From contig CALMVT010000476.1 in assembly GCA_937873175.1 (NCBI GenBank), positions 1 to 53,580 of the forward strand: a DNA stretch of 53,580 nt. The letters are read 5' to 3'. Source of the DNA: an uncultured Acetobacteraceae bacterium. GTDB lineage: Bacteria; Pseudomonadota; Alphaproteobacteria; Acetobacterales; Acetobacteraceae. Under the pieces are notes generated by a model. It ran no database searches. It was not told the origin of the DNA and saw nothing but the letters and a program-made list of their open reading frames with translations. The translations under genes and the position numbers were made by a program. Below are positions 17,161 through 25,023 of the stretch, piece after piece (position 1 is the first letter of the stretch; every line of letters starts with the position of its first letter).

Positions 17161-18465
17161 ATGAATTCCAAGCACCCCGAGACCCTGGCCCTGCACGCCG
17201 GGTGGCGCCATGACCCCGCAACAAACGCGGTCGCGGTTCCGATCTACCAGACGACCAGCTTCCAGTTCGACGATGCGGAGCACGCTGCCGACCTGTTCGC
17301 GCTGAAGCAGCTCGGCAACATCTACACCCGGATCATGAACCCGACTGCGGACGTGCTGGAAAAGCGGGTGGCGGCGCTGGAAGGCGGCGCCGCTGCGCTG
17401 GCGGTGGCGTCCGGGCAGGCGGCGTCGGCGCTTGCGGTGCAGAACCTGGCGCGGGTCGGTGACAATATCGTCAGCTCAACCAACCTGTATGGCGGCACCT
17501 GGAACCTGTTCGCCAACACGTTGCGCGACCAAGGCATCGAGGTCCGCTTTGTCGATCCGGCCGATCCCGAAGCTTTCGCCCGCGCGACGGATGACCGCAC
17601 CCGGGCCTACTACGCCGAAACCCTGCCGAACCCGAAGCTGGAAGTGTTTCCAATCGCCGAGGTTGCCGCCATCGGCCGGCGGTTCGGCGTTCCCCTGATC
17701 ATGGACAATACGGCGGCGCCGTTGCTGGTGCGCCCGTTCGACCATGGGGCGGCAATCATCATCTATTCCGGAACGAAGTACCTGGGCGGACACGGCACGT
17801 CGATTGCCGGGCTGATCGTCGATGGCGGCAACTTCGATTGGGCGGCTTACCCCGATCGGCAGCCGGCGCTGCATCAACCTGATGCCAGCTATCATGGCGC
17901 GGTCTGGGTGGAGGCGGCGAAGCCCCTTGGCCCCATCGCCTACATCCTGAAGGCGCGTGTGACCCTGCTGCGCGACCTCGGCCCGGCGCTCAGCCCATTC
18001 AACGCCTTTCTGGTGCTGCAGGGGATCGAGACGGTGGCGCTGCGCATGGAGCGGCATTGCAGCAATGCGCAGGCCGTCGTGGATTTCCTGCTAACCCGGC
18101 CGGAAGTGGCGCGGGTCATCCACCCCTCGCAACAGACCGGCGCCGCAGCCGAGCGGGCGACGCGCATTATGTGCGGCGGCTATGGCGGCCTAGTGGGGTT
18201 GGAACTTGCCGGGGGCGCCGATGCGGGCCGAGCGTTCATCGACCGGCTGCAGATGGTGCTGCACGTCGCCAACATCGGCGATGCGCGGACGCTGGCCATC
18301 CATCCCGCCAGCACAACGCACTCGCAACTGGAAGCGGAAGAGCAGATGGCGACCGGCGTCAGCCCCGGGTACGTGCGGCTGTCGGTCGGCATCGAGCACA
18401 TCGACGACATCCTGGCCGATCTCGGCCAAGCTCTGGACGCCGTGACGGTTCGGGTGGCGGCTTAA
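17161..18465 (+). CDS. metY: O-acetylhomoserine sulfhydrylase / Cys-Met metabolism PLP enzyme
   Basis: A 434-residue fold-type I PLP enzyme of the Cys/Met metabolism family, which would convert O-acetyl-homoserine and sulfide (or methanethiol) to homocysteine (or methionine). The start ETLALHAGWRHDPATNAVAVPIYQTTSF, the block YTRIMNPT, and the PLP Lys K206 in YSGTKYLGGHGTS are characteristic of MetY. The length of about 430 residues and the insert around FSPF-like 'LSPFNAFLVLQGIETVALRMERH' favour MetY over the shorter cystathionine synthases. The ATG at 17161 has AAGGGA 9 bases upstream; the long upstream open frame is antisense to cupin and not real. Confidence 0.92.
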   Translation: MNSKHPETLALHAGWRHDPATNAVAVPIYQTTSFQFDDAEHAADLFALKQLGNIYTRIMNPTADVLEKRVAALEGGAAALAVASGQAASALAVQNLARVGDNIVSSTNLYGGTWNLFANTLRDQGIEVRFVDPADPEAFARATDDRTRAYYAETLPNPKLEVFPIAEVAAIGRRFGVPLIMDNTAAPLLVRPFDHGAAIIIYSGTKYLGGHGTSIAGLIVDGGNFDWAAYPDRQPALHQPDASYHGAVWVEAAKPLGPIAYILKARVTLLRDLGPALSPFNAFLVLQGIETVALRMERHCSNAQAVVDFLLTRPEVARVIHPSQQTGAAAERATRIMCGGYGGLVGLELAGGADAGRAFIDRLQMVLHVANIGDARTLAIHPASTTHSQLEAEEQMATGVSPGYVRLSVGIEHIDDILADLGQALDAVTVRVAA

Positions 18466-18487
18466 AGGCGCTTGGATTCAGGGTGGT

Positions 18488-20044
18488 TCAAGGCGTGATG
18501 GCCTGTTCGGCCAGAAGCCGTTTCACGTCGGCCTTGACCACCTTGCCATAGCCGGATTTCGGCAGCGCGTCCCAGACTACGACGCGGGCGGGATGCTTGT
18601 ACTTCGCAAGCCGCCCCTCGCACTGCGCCAGAACCGCGGCAGCGTCGATGCGGGCGCCGTCGCGCGGCACCAGGACGGCCACGCCGGTTTCTCCCCACTT
18701 CGGGTGCGGCATGCCGACGACGCAAGCCTCGGCCACGGCCGGATACAGCATGAGCACCTCCTCGACCTCGCGCGGGTACACGTTGCTGCCACCGGAGATG
18801 TACATGTCCGATGCGCGCCCGGTGATGAACAGGAAGCCGCGCTCGTCGAGCCGGCCGACGTCGCCGGTGTGGAACCAGCCATAGCGGAACGCTTGCGCAG
18901 TGGCCTCCGGATTGTCGGCGTAGCCGAAAAACACGGCAGGGCCGCGCACGCCGATTTCCCCGGTCTCCCCTGACCTCAAGCGCGCGCCATCAGAACCCAA
19001 GATCGCGATCTCCATCCCGGTGCGGGCCTGGCCACAGGTGCCGGCCGGGATCGCCGGGTCATCATCGGCCGAATGCAGACGCGGCGGCAGCACGGTGATG
19101 TTGCCCGTCACCTCGCCCAACCCGAAATACTGCACGAGGACGCGGCCGAGCTTGCGCAGCGCGTGCTGCTGGTCAGCGCGGAACATCGGGGCGCCGGCAT
19201 ACACGACGTAGCGGAGCGGCGAATGGTCGTGCCGGTCCACCGCGGGATCGCGCGTCAGCATGGTCAGGATCGTGGGAACCGTGAACATATTGGTGACCCG
19301 GTGCCGCTCCACCAAACGCCAGGCTTCGGCGCAGTCAAGCGTTTCCGATTCAAGCAGAACGCTTGCGGCGCCTTGGGAAACCTGTGTAACGGCGTGGATG
19401 CCGGCGCCGTGGGACAGCGGGGCGACAACCAGGGACACGTCACGCTCGGTCGTGCCGGGCATCAAGTCGCAGAGGTGGCTCAGGGTAACGAAGGCCATCT
19501 GCCCATGGGTCAGCACCCCGGCCTTTGGCCGTCCGGTGGTGCCGGAGGTGTAGAACAGCCAGCATGGGTCGTCCCGGTCCACGTCTGCCGGGACCGCCAA
19601 GGCCGCTTGCTCCTCGATCAGCCCGTCCCAACTGAGCGCACCTTCGCCTATGGGGACGCTCAAGCGCCGTGCTGGGTTGGCGGCGGCTGCGGCCTCCGCA
19701 TGCCTCGGGAAGGCCGCGCCGATGACATGGACGGCGGCCTTGGACGATTGCGCGAGATAGGCGACCTCGACCGGGGTCAGCCGCACGTTGGTCGGCACCC
19801 AAACCGCGCCCAGCGTCCAAGCGGTCCACATCGTCTCGAACAGCGCTGGGCCGTTCACGGCGTGCACCAGCATGCGGTCGCCCTTGCCGATGCCCCGCGC
19901 CGCCAAGGCCGCGGCGGCCCGGCGGACGCGGGCGGCCAACTCGGCCCAGGTCCAAACCCGGTCGCCCCGCAATAGGCCGGGGCGGTCCGGATGACGCTGC
20001 GCGGCGTGGAACAGCAAGTTGGCGAGGTTGCTGGTCGGGATCAT
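18488..20044 (-). CDS. AMP-forming acyl-CoA synthetase
   Basis: A 518-residue member of the ANL superfamily that activates a carboxylic acid to acyl-AMP and then acyl-CoA. The phosphate-binding loop is YTSGTTGRPKAG, the hinge region reads YGWFHTGDVGRLDERGFLFITGR followed by DMYISGGSNVYPREVEEVL, and the C-terminal catalytic Lys is in KSGYGKVVKADV. These features are close to long-chain or aromatic acyl-CoA ligases; the substrate cannot be read. I chose the ATG at 20044 because the family-like sequence MIPTSNLANLLFHAAQRHPDRP starts there; the longer frame is Cys/Ser-rich and unrelated. It converges with metY and has no obvious operon partner. Confidence 0.9.
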   Translation of the reverse strand: MIPTSNLANLLFHAAQRHPDRPGLLRGDRVWTWAELAARVRRAAAALAARGIGKGDRMLVHAVNGPALFETMWTAWTLGAVWVPTNVRLTPVEVAYLAQSSKAAVHVIGAAFPRHAEAAAAANPARRLSVPIGEGALSWDGLIEEQAALAVPADVDRDDPCWLFYTSGTTGRPKAGVLTHGQMAFVTLSHLCDLMPGTTERDVSLVVAPLSHGAGIHAVTQVSQGAASVLLESETLDCAEAWRLVERHRVTNMFTVPTILTMLTRDPAVDRHDHSPLRYVVYAGAPMFRADQQHALRKLGRVLVQYFGLGEVTGNITVLPPRLHSADDDPAIPAGTCGQARTGMEIAILGSDGARLRSGETGEIGVRGPAVFFGYADNPEATAQAFRYGWFHTGDVGRLDERGFLFITGRASDMYISGGSNVYPREVEEVLMLYPAVAEACVVGMPHPKWGETGVAVLVPRDGARIDAAAVLAQCEGRLAKYKHPARVVVWDALPKSGYGKVVKADVKRLLAEQAITP

Positions 20045-20149
20045 GCCGTCATGGTGACAGGACTCACCGCTTGCGGGAAGCTGCGCTGGCGAACCGGCAC
20101 TGATCCCGGCCAACGATCGATGCGCTTCACAATGCGAACACGTGGATAA

Positions 20150-20225
20150 TGGAGCGGACGACGAGGTTCGAACTCGCGACATTCAGATTGGAAATCTGAC
20201 GCTCTACCAACTGAGCTACATCCGC
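20150..20225 (-). tRNA. tRNA-Gly (anticodon TCC)
   Basis: A 76-base cloverleaf on the minus strand: acceptor GCGGATG with CGTCCGC (one G-U pair), D-arm GCTCAGTTGGTAGAGC, anticodon loop TTTCCAA with TCC at 20192-20190, T-arm GAGTTCGAACCTC, discriminator U and encoded CCA. It reads GGA/GGG codons. Confidence 0.96.
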
Positions 20226-20233
20226 GCACTAAA

Positions 20234-20262
20234 AGATTACCAAACGGCACCGGCGTCTGCAA
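20234..20262 (-). promoter_or_regulatory. Promoter of tRNA-Gly
   Basis: On the minus strand TTGCAG (20262-20257) and TAATCT (20239-20234) are separated by 17 bases, and the -10 lies 8 bases upstream of the mature tRNA. Confidence 0.55.
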
Positions 20263-20285
20263 CGGGCCATGCAGGTCGCTCGAGG

Positions 20286-21425
20286 TCAGCGGATCAGCAG
20301 ATAATTGATGGTCAGCGGGATCGTGATGGTCGGGTCGGTGTTCTCAGCCGGCAATGGCGCCAATTGCGCGTTGCGCCAGGTGCCGACCGCGGCCATGTCG
20401 AGCCAGGGCGAGCCGGAGCGGCGCAAGATTTCTACCGCTTCAACCCGGCCCAGCCGGTTTACCACGATCTCAATCTCAACCGTCCCGTCCTCGCCGTTCT
20501 GGGCGGCTTGCTGCGGGTAGTAACGGTGCCGGCGCCAGTAAACTGCCAAGCCCTGTGCCCAGTCGGCGCCGATGTTCTTGGCCCGGATGTCAAAGAACGC
20601 CTCGCTCTTGTTGGGGCCGGGCTTCGGAGCGCCCAACGAAAAGTCGATGGCGCGGGACGACCCGGCGCCGCGGGGCGACGGCGCGCGGGCGGCCGCCCGA
20701 CCGAAATTCAGGTCCATCGGCGCTGCAAACGTGCCAGGGGCTGGGCGCTGCAGCGCCTGTTGCTGAGGCGGTGGCGGTGGCGCTGGCGGCAGCGGCGGCG
20801 GTGGAACCAAGAGCGGCAAATCGGGCGCGAGGGTTTGCGGCGACAGCGGCGGCGCCGTAGGCTCCGGCTCGGTGAGCCGCACTGCGGGCGGTTCCGGACT
20901 GGGCGCGGGTGCAGGCTCGGCAGCCTGCGGGACAGGCTCCGGTTGCGGCAGCTCCTCCGGCTCAGCCGTGTCCGGGGCAGAGTTCAGTTCAGGCTCGATA
21001 AGGTCGGGCAGCGAGGCCGAAGGCGCTGGGTTGGGCGTGGGGGTAGGCTCGGCAGGTTGCGGGGTCGCTTGCGATTGCGGCGGCTCGGGTGCAGGCGGTT
21101 CGGGCTGAATCAAATCGGGCTGCGGAACCGGCGGCTCGGCTTCAGGGATGGGTGGCAGATCGGCAGCCGGGGTTTCGGACGGCGTGTCGAGTGCCTGCTC
21201 CGGCGCGGTTGGCGGCGTGGAGGAACCGCCGTTCTCAAACAGCGAGTCATAGGTCGGCGCGATCGGCATCGGTGGTTCAGGCGCCCGCGCGATCAGCAAT
21301 GCGGAGAGCGCCAGAAGATGCAGCAAAACGGAGCCGATGACCGCCCAGCGCCGACGCGGATCACGGGCCGTGTCTGGCCGGCGTCGCATCGGCAGGGCGG
21401 GACTGGTCAGCGGCAGATGGGGCAT
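20286..21425 (-). CDS. TonB-family energy transducer, proline-rich
   Basis: About 379 residues. A basic stretch (RRRPDTARDPRRR) precedes one membrane segment (AVIGSVLLHLLALSALLIA), then a periplasmic region of more than 180 residues made almost entirely of Pro, Glu, Ala and Gln repeats, then a C-terminal domain of about 100 residues (AVYWRRHRYYPQQAAQNGEDGTVEIEIVVNRLGRVEAVEILRRSG) that matches the TonB C-terminal fold. TonB spans the periplasm and transmits energy from ExbB-ExbD to outer-membrane receptors. No exbB, exbD or receptor is nearby. The start is uncertain: ATG at 21425 or 21389; neither has a clear Shine-Dalgarno, and the longer frame from 21593 overlaps the tRNA-Trp promoter region. 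A TolA-like role is an alternative. Confidence 0.8.
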   Translation of the reverse strand: MPHLPLTSPALPMRRRPDTARDPRRRWAVIGSVLLHLLALSALLIARAPEPPMPIAPTYDSLFENGGSSTPPTAPEQALDTPSETPAADLPPIPEAEPPVPQPDLIQPEPPAPEPPQSQATPQPAEPTPTPNPAPSASLPDLIEPELNSAPDTAEPEELPQPEPVPQAAEPAPAPSPEPPAVRLTEPEPTAPPLSPQTLAPDLPLLVPPPPLPPAPPPPPQQQALQRPAPGTFAAPMDLNFGRAAARAPSPRGAGSSRAIDFSLGAPKPGPNKSEAFFDIRAKNIGADWAQGLAVYWRRHRYYPQQAAQNGEDGTVEIEIVVNRLGRVEAVEILRRSGSPWLDMAAVGTWRNAQLAPLPAENTDPTITIPLTINYLLIR

Positions 21426-21508
21426 CGGAACCGGATCATGCGGTGGCAGATATAGGGGTTCGCGGTCGGCTGTGGGTAGGTTCTCATCGTCTGGCCTGCC
21501 GTGAACAC

Positions 21509-21537
21509 TTGACAGAACGTCGCGCACGCTCTTTCTA
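21509..21537 (+). promoter_or_regulatory. Candidate promoter for tRNA-Trp-secE-nusG
   Basis: A perfect TTGACA at 21509-21514 is followed after 17 bases by TTTCTA (21532-21537), a poor -10. Transcription would start about 50 bases before tRNA-Trp. The -35 is convincing, the -10 is not. Confidence 0.45.
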
Positions 21538-21595
21538 CGCACTTCGCAAGGACGGCCGCGCCGGGCCGTCGTGCCGGATGGCTTTTCGGCCATGC

Positions 21596-21672
21596 AGGGG
21601 CGTAGCTCAATTGGCTAGAGCGCCGGTCTCCAAAACCGGAGGTTGAGAGTTCGAGACCCTCCGCCCCTGCCA
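21596..21672 (+). tRNA. tRNA-Trp (anticodon CCA)
   Basis: A 77-base cloverleaf: acceptor AGGGGCG with CGCCCCT, D-arm GCTCAATTGGCTAGAGC, anticodon loop CTCCAAA with CCA at 21630-21632, T-arm GAGTTCGAGACCCTC region, discriminator G and encoded CCA. tRNA-Trp just upstream of secE-nusG is a common proteobacterial arrangement. Confidence 0.97.
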
Positions 21673-21724
21673 GCCGGCATGCCGGCCTGCGGTAATGCAC
21701 GCTTCTCAAGAAAGTCTGGAATCC

Positions 21725-21925
21725 ATGGCGTTGGCGGTTGACCCGGTGAAGTTCCTCCGCGAAGTGCGGATCGAGGTCGGGAAGGTCACCTGGCCGTCCC
21801 GCAAAGAGACGCTGGTCACCACCGGCCTGGTGTTCGCCTTGTCGGGGCTGGCGGCCGTATTCTTCTTCGTCGCCGACCAGATTATCGGCGTCGGCGTCCG
21901 CGCGCTGTTCGGCGTCGGGTTTTAA
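21725..21925 (+). CDS. secE: Preprotein translocase subunit SecE
   Basis: A 66-residue single-span SecE that clamps SecY in the inner-membrane translocon. The amphipathic segment [20 protein letters not shown] carries the invariant W-P-S-R-K-E, followed by a membrane helix [21 protein letters not shown]. Length matches short alphaproteobacterial SecE. The ATG at 21725 is preferred because the product then matches the family; an in-frame ATG at 21695 would add 10 residues. nusG follows after 10 bases. Confidence 0.95.
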   Translation: MALAVDPVKFLREVRIEVGKVTWPSRKETLVTTGLVFALSGLAAVFFFVADQIIGVGVRALFGVGF

Positions 21926-21935
21926 GGGACCAGTT

Positions 21936-22466
21936 ATGGCCAAGCGTTGGTATGTCGTGCACGTTTATTCCGGATTCGAGAAGAAAATTGCGCAGCAGGT
22001 CAAGGAACAGGCCGCTCAGAAGGGCTTGGCCGACATGGTTGACGAGGTGCTGGTCCCCGCCGAGGACGTAGTCGAGGTCCGGCGCGGGCAAAAGATCAAC
22101 GCGGAGCGCAAGTTCTTTCCCGGCTACGTGCTGGTCAAGATGGAGTTGACCGACCAGACTTGGCATTTGATCAAGGACACGCCCAAAGTCACAGGATTCC
22201 TCGGCACCAAGACCCGGCCGTCGCCCATCACCGATGCGGAGGCCGACCGCATCCTCAAGCAAAGTGCAGAAGGCGTCGAACGCGCGCGTCCGGCCGTCCT
22301 GTTCGAGGTCGGCGAGCAGATCCGCGTTGCCGACGGCCCGTTCACCAGCTTCAACGGCACGGTCGAGGAGGTGGACGAGGAAAAAGGCCGCGTGAAAGTC
22401 AGCGTGTCGATTTTTGGACGCTCAACCCCGGTCGAGCTTGAATACAGCCAGGTTGAAAAAGTCTGA
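21936..22466 (+). CDS. nusG: Transcription termination/antitermination factor NusG
   Basis: A 176-residue NusG that binds RNA polymerase and links it to Rho or the ribosome. The NGN domain begins [18 protein letters not shown] and contains [31 protein letters not shown]; the C-terminal KOW domain is [37 protein letters not shown]. Length and domains are normal. The usual next gene, rplK, is not present here. Confidence 0.97.
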   Translation: MAKRWYVVHVYSGFEKKIAQQVKEQAAQKGLADMVDEVLVPAEDVVEVRRGQKINAERKFFPGYVLVKMELTDQTWHLIKDTPKVTGFLGTKTRPSPITDAEADRILKQSAEGVERARPAVLFEVGEQIRVADGPFTSFNGTVEEVDEEKGRVKVSVSIFGRSTPVELEYSQVEKV

Positions 22467-22517
22467 CGTCGGCGCGCAGCAGGACCGCTTAGCAGCGCAT
22501 TCAGCCTGGCCTTGAAC

Positions 22518-22982
22518 GTGGTCACATTGTTCATCGACGCGGACGCTTGCCCGGTACGGGAAGAAGCATTCCGCGTCGCCACTCGCCTCAATCTTTCTGT
22601 CCGAGTCGTGTCGAATGGCTCTCGCCCGATCCGCCCGCCGGGCTTGCCCAATGTCGAGATGGTCACCGTGGGCGGAAAGCCGGACGAGTCCGACGATTGG
22701 ATCGCCGAACGCGTCGGCCCGACGGACGTATGCGTCACGGCCGATATTCCGCTTGCGTCCCGTTGCCTGGCGCGCGGGGCGCGGGCGCTGTCGCACAACG
22801 GCCATGTCTGGACGGCGGACAACATCGGCCCGGCGCTTGCCGGCCGGGAAGTCGCGAGGCACTTGCGCGAGATCGGGAGCGGCGGCGGCGGCCCGCCACC
22901 GCTGACAAAGGCGGACCGTTCCCGTTTCCTGTCAGCGCTGGACGCTTTGGTCCAAGCGGCCCTGCGTGGAGCACGCAGGTAA
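22518..22982 (+). CDS. YaiI/YqxD family (UPF0178, DUF188) protein
   Basis: A 154-residue protein with the family's hallmark N-terminus FIDADACPVREEAFRVATRL, a central VGGKPDESDDWIAERVGPTDVCVTADIPLA block and SHNGHVWTADNI. The conserved acidic residues resemble a PIN-like nuclease fold, but no activity is established for the family. I prefer the GTG at 22518; a TTG at 22512 would add two residues. Neither has a clear Shine-Dalgarno. It follows nusG by 51 bases and converges on the DUF2934 gene with 4 bases between stops. Confidence 0.85.
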   Translation: MVTLFIDADACPVREEAFRVATRLNLSVRVVSNGSRPIRPPGLPNVEMVTVGGKPDESDDWIAERVGPTDVCVTADIPLASRCLARGARALSHNGHVWTADNIGPALAGREVARHLREIGSGGGGPPPLTKADRSRFLSALDALVQAALRGARR

Positions 22983-22986
22983 ACGC

Positions 22987-23346
22987 TTAAGGCGCGTCGC
23001 CGCGGTCCGGTTGGGGGTCGCCGCCGTGGCGCAGTTCGTCGCGGGTCATCGGCGTTTCCCGCCATTCGCCTTGGTCCGCCACGCTGGAGCCGCCCGGGAA
23101 CTCGCCGAGGTTTTCCTGGATGCTCGCTTCCTCGACCATGACGCCTGGGATGGGCTCCTGCTTCGTCATCGGGTTGGGCATCTGGCCAGTGCCGGCGGCG
23201 TCCTCCATGCGAATCAGTTCGTCAGCCCGCTCGGTGAACTCGGCCATGCTCCCGGGCGGGCTGCCTGCCTCTTCCCAGAGGTGCCGGGCACGCGCCTCGA
23301 TACGCTGCGTGCGTTCCGGGGTGACTTCCAAAGGATTGTCAGACAT
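22987..23346 (-). CDS. DUF2934-domain protein
   Basis: A 119-residue hydrophilic protein. The region at about residues 12-46 (RTQRIEARARHLWEEAGSPPG...MAEFTERADELI) matches the DUF2934 pattern 'Ix(x)RAYxLWexaGxPxG...dWxxAexel', with the usual Trp in the second half replaced here. The C-terminal half is acidic and probably disordered (PMTKQEPIPG, GGDPQPDRGDAP). The ATG at 23346 gives the domain near the N-terminus; the longer frame adds a Cys/Ala-rich leader. Function unknown; such genes often occur in stress-associated contexts. It lies 92 bases downstream of the LuxR-type gene on the same strand. Confidence 0.75.
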   Translation of the reverse strand: MSDNPLEVTPERTQRIEARARHLWEEAGSPPGSMAEFTERADELIRMEDAAGTGQMPNPMTKQEPIPGVMVEEASIQENLGEFPGGSSVADQGEWRETPMTRDELRHGGDPQPDRGDAP

Positions 23347-23438
23347 CGCTCGTTCTTTCAGTGCTGTGGCGTAAGATAGCGCCGCAGCGCGGCACCGGGT
23401 TCCGGCCACGGCGCAATCAAGCGCAGGGAGGTGAGGCG

Positions 23439-23993
23439 CTAAAGCATCAGCAGCCCACGGCGCAGCCCTTTCGCCACGGCTTCCGCCCGGCTCGCCACGC
23501 CGAGCTTAGCAAATACGGCTTCCAGGTGAAACTTGACGGTGTGCGCGCTGATGCCGAGCTGCCGCGCGACGGTCTTGTTCGTCATGCCCTCGCCGAGCGC
23601 ACGCAGGATTTCCAGTTCCCGCGGGGTCAGCAAGGGGCGCGGCGGCGCAGCCTCGGCGAAGCCCGGCGCGGCCGCTTCCGGCAGACTGACGCGCAGCCCG
23701 GCTGCCACGGCGCGCAGCCCGGCATCGAGTTGCGCCGGCGTCAGCCCCGGGGGCAGCACGCTTGCCTCCTCGTCCTCACCCGCCGCGAGGCGGAGCACCG
23801 GCAAGTTTGCCGCCGTCGCCGCCGGCCCATCGGCCAGCACGACATCTGCCTCGGACATGGCCGCCAACGTGTGGCCAGCTAGGGCGACCCGGGCAGCCAA
23901 GTCCGCCTGGCGCACCGGCGACCGCGCCGCCACTGCAACCTGCAATCCCAGCCGCGTTGCGGCCGGCATCGCAAATGCGGCTGGCGGTTTCAT
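23439..23993 (-). CDS. LuxR/NarL-type transcriptional regulator with degenerate receiver
   Basis: A 184-residue regulator. The C-terminal helix-turn-helix is a clear GerE domain: LLTPRELEILRALGEGMTN then KTVARQLGISAHTVKFHLEA and VFAKLGVASRAEAVAKGL. The N-terminal part (about 15-110) is a short, weak receiver-like fold: EADVVLAD keeps a possible phospho-Asp (D55), but the acidic pair of beta-1 and the conserved Lys are not visible, so phosphorylation is doubtful. The ATG at 23993 overlaps the stop of the upstream HtrA-like gene as ATGA, so the two proteins are made together. The natural inference is that the HtrA-like partner controls this regulator or that both belong to one signal path. Confidence 0.85.
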   Translation of the reverse strand: MKPPAAFAMPAATRLGLQVAVAARSPVRQADLAARVALAGHTLAAMSEADVVLADGPAATAANLPVLRLAAGEDEEASVLPPGLTPAQLDAGLRAVAAGLRVSLPEAAAPGFAEAAPPRPLLTPRELEILRALGEGMTNKTVARQLGISAHTVKFHLEAVFAKLGVASRAEAVAKGLRRGLLML

Positions 23994-24880
23994 GCGGCAG
24001 GCCGCACTGCAGCCAGGACCGGGAGTTCGATCGGCGTTCCGCCCCGCAGCAAGCGCAGCGTCACGTCCATACCGGCGGCATGGCTGCCCAGCGCCCCCGC
24101 CATGGCCCGCATATGGGGTGCAGCCGCGCCGTCCACGGCCAGCAGGATGTCGCCGGGCAGCACGCCTGCCTGCTCGGCCGGACCGAGCGTCGCGAGATTG
24201 ATCACCATCAAGCCCGCGTCGAGGCCGGCCGCAGCCTGCCACCCCGTAGGGATTGACACCGGTTGCAGCCCCAGGCCCAGCCATCCACGCGGAACTTGGC
24301 CGTCCGCCAGCAAAGGCAGCAGCACGCGATCCACCGTCGCAGCTGGGATGACCAGGACGCACCGGCGCGGGCCGAGCGTTGACATGCCGAGGAGGCCGCC
24401 CGCGGCGTCCAGCACCGGCCCGCCCTCGTCCTGTCCCGACAAGCGGGCGTCCAGGCTGATGAGCTGGTCGATCCGGCCACCGTGCAGGCTGTCCCAGGCC
24501 GGGCCGACACGGTGCACCAGGCCCAGCCGGGCCGTCGGGCTGCCGTCCGCCGCGGCGCCCAGCATCAGCGCGAGGCCGCCGCTGTGCGGCGCGACGGGAG
24601 CTGGCAAGGCCGGCCCATCAAACTCCAGCCGCAACACGGCGACGTTGGTGCCGGAGTCGCGACCCGCGAGGTGGGCCTGCACGTGAGAACCATTGGGCAG
24701 CACGGTCGGCACCGCAGTATCCGGGGGCAGGCCCTGCTCGCTTGTCACCAGCACCCCTGGACGCCAAAGCGTCGCTGTGCGCTGCGCGCTGCTTCCGGGA
24801 TAAACGCAGACCAGCCCGGCGCCCGAGCCCGCCACGCGGGAGACGAGCGCATCGGAGAACGTCAGCAACGGGTCAAGCAT
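23990..24880 (-). CDS. HtrA-like trypsin-fold plus PDZ protein without catalytic triad
   Basis: A 296-residue protein with an HtrA/DegP-like trypsin fold (about 20-185) and one PDZ domain (about 200-290: PRGWLGLGLQPV...PAEQAGVLPGDILLAVDG). Aligned by eye with DegP, the catalytic His is Q49 (VLVTSEQG), the Asp is N79 (GTNVAVLRL) and the Ser is E152 (GQDEGGPVLD), so the whole triad is lost while the surrounding fold is kept. No signal peptide is visible, so the protein is probably cytoplasmic. GGAGG precedes the ATG at 24880 at good distance. It is translationally coupled (ATGA) to the LuxR-type regulator. Inference: a pseudo-protease acting as a ligand or peptide-binding sensor or scaffold. 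A residual activity by other residues cannot be excluded. Confidence 0.85.
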   Translation of the reverse strand: MLDPLLTFSDALVSRVAGSGAGLVCVYPGSSAQRTATLWRPGVLVTSEQGLPPDTAVPTVLPNGSHVQAHLAGRDSGTNVAVLRLEFDGPALPAPVAPHSGGLALMLGAAADGSPTARLGLVHRVGPAWDSLHGGRIDQLISLDARLSGQDEGGPVLDAAGGLLGMSTLGPRRCVLVIPAATVDRVLLPLLADGQVPRGWLGLGLQPVSIPTGWQAAAGLDAGLMVINLATLGPAEQAGVLPGDILLAVDGAAAPHMRAMAGALGSHAAGMDVTLRLLRGGTPIELPVLAAVRPAA

Positions 24881-25023
24881 CCAGGCACCTCCACCGCTCC
24901 ATCATATTGCCCTGCGGGGGCCACGCTGCCATAGGACGGATGGGGAGGATGGCCGGAAAGCCCCGCCTTGTTCCCCGCCCCGGCGGCCCGCATATGTCAG
25001 CGTCCTCCATGGAGTGACCACAT

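Noticed and set aside
20740-21240. Repeat-rich stretch that could look like a tandem repeat array
   Set aside because: It is the Pro/Glu-rich spacer of the TonB-family gene; repeats are codon-level and irregular.
23266-23409. EcfG-like site upstream of the DUF2934 gene (minus strand GGAAC near 23400)
   Set aside because: The spacer-adjusted -10 reads CGCT at 17 bases, not CGTT; too weak to list.
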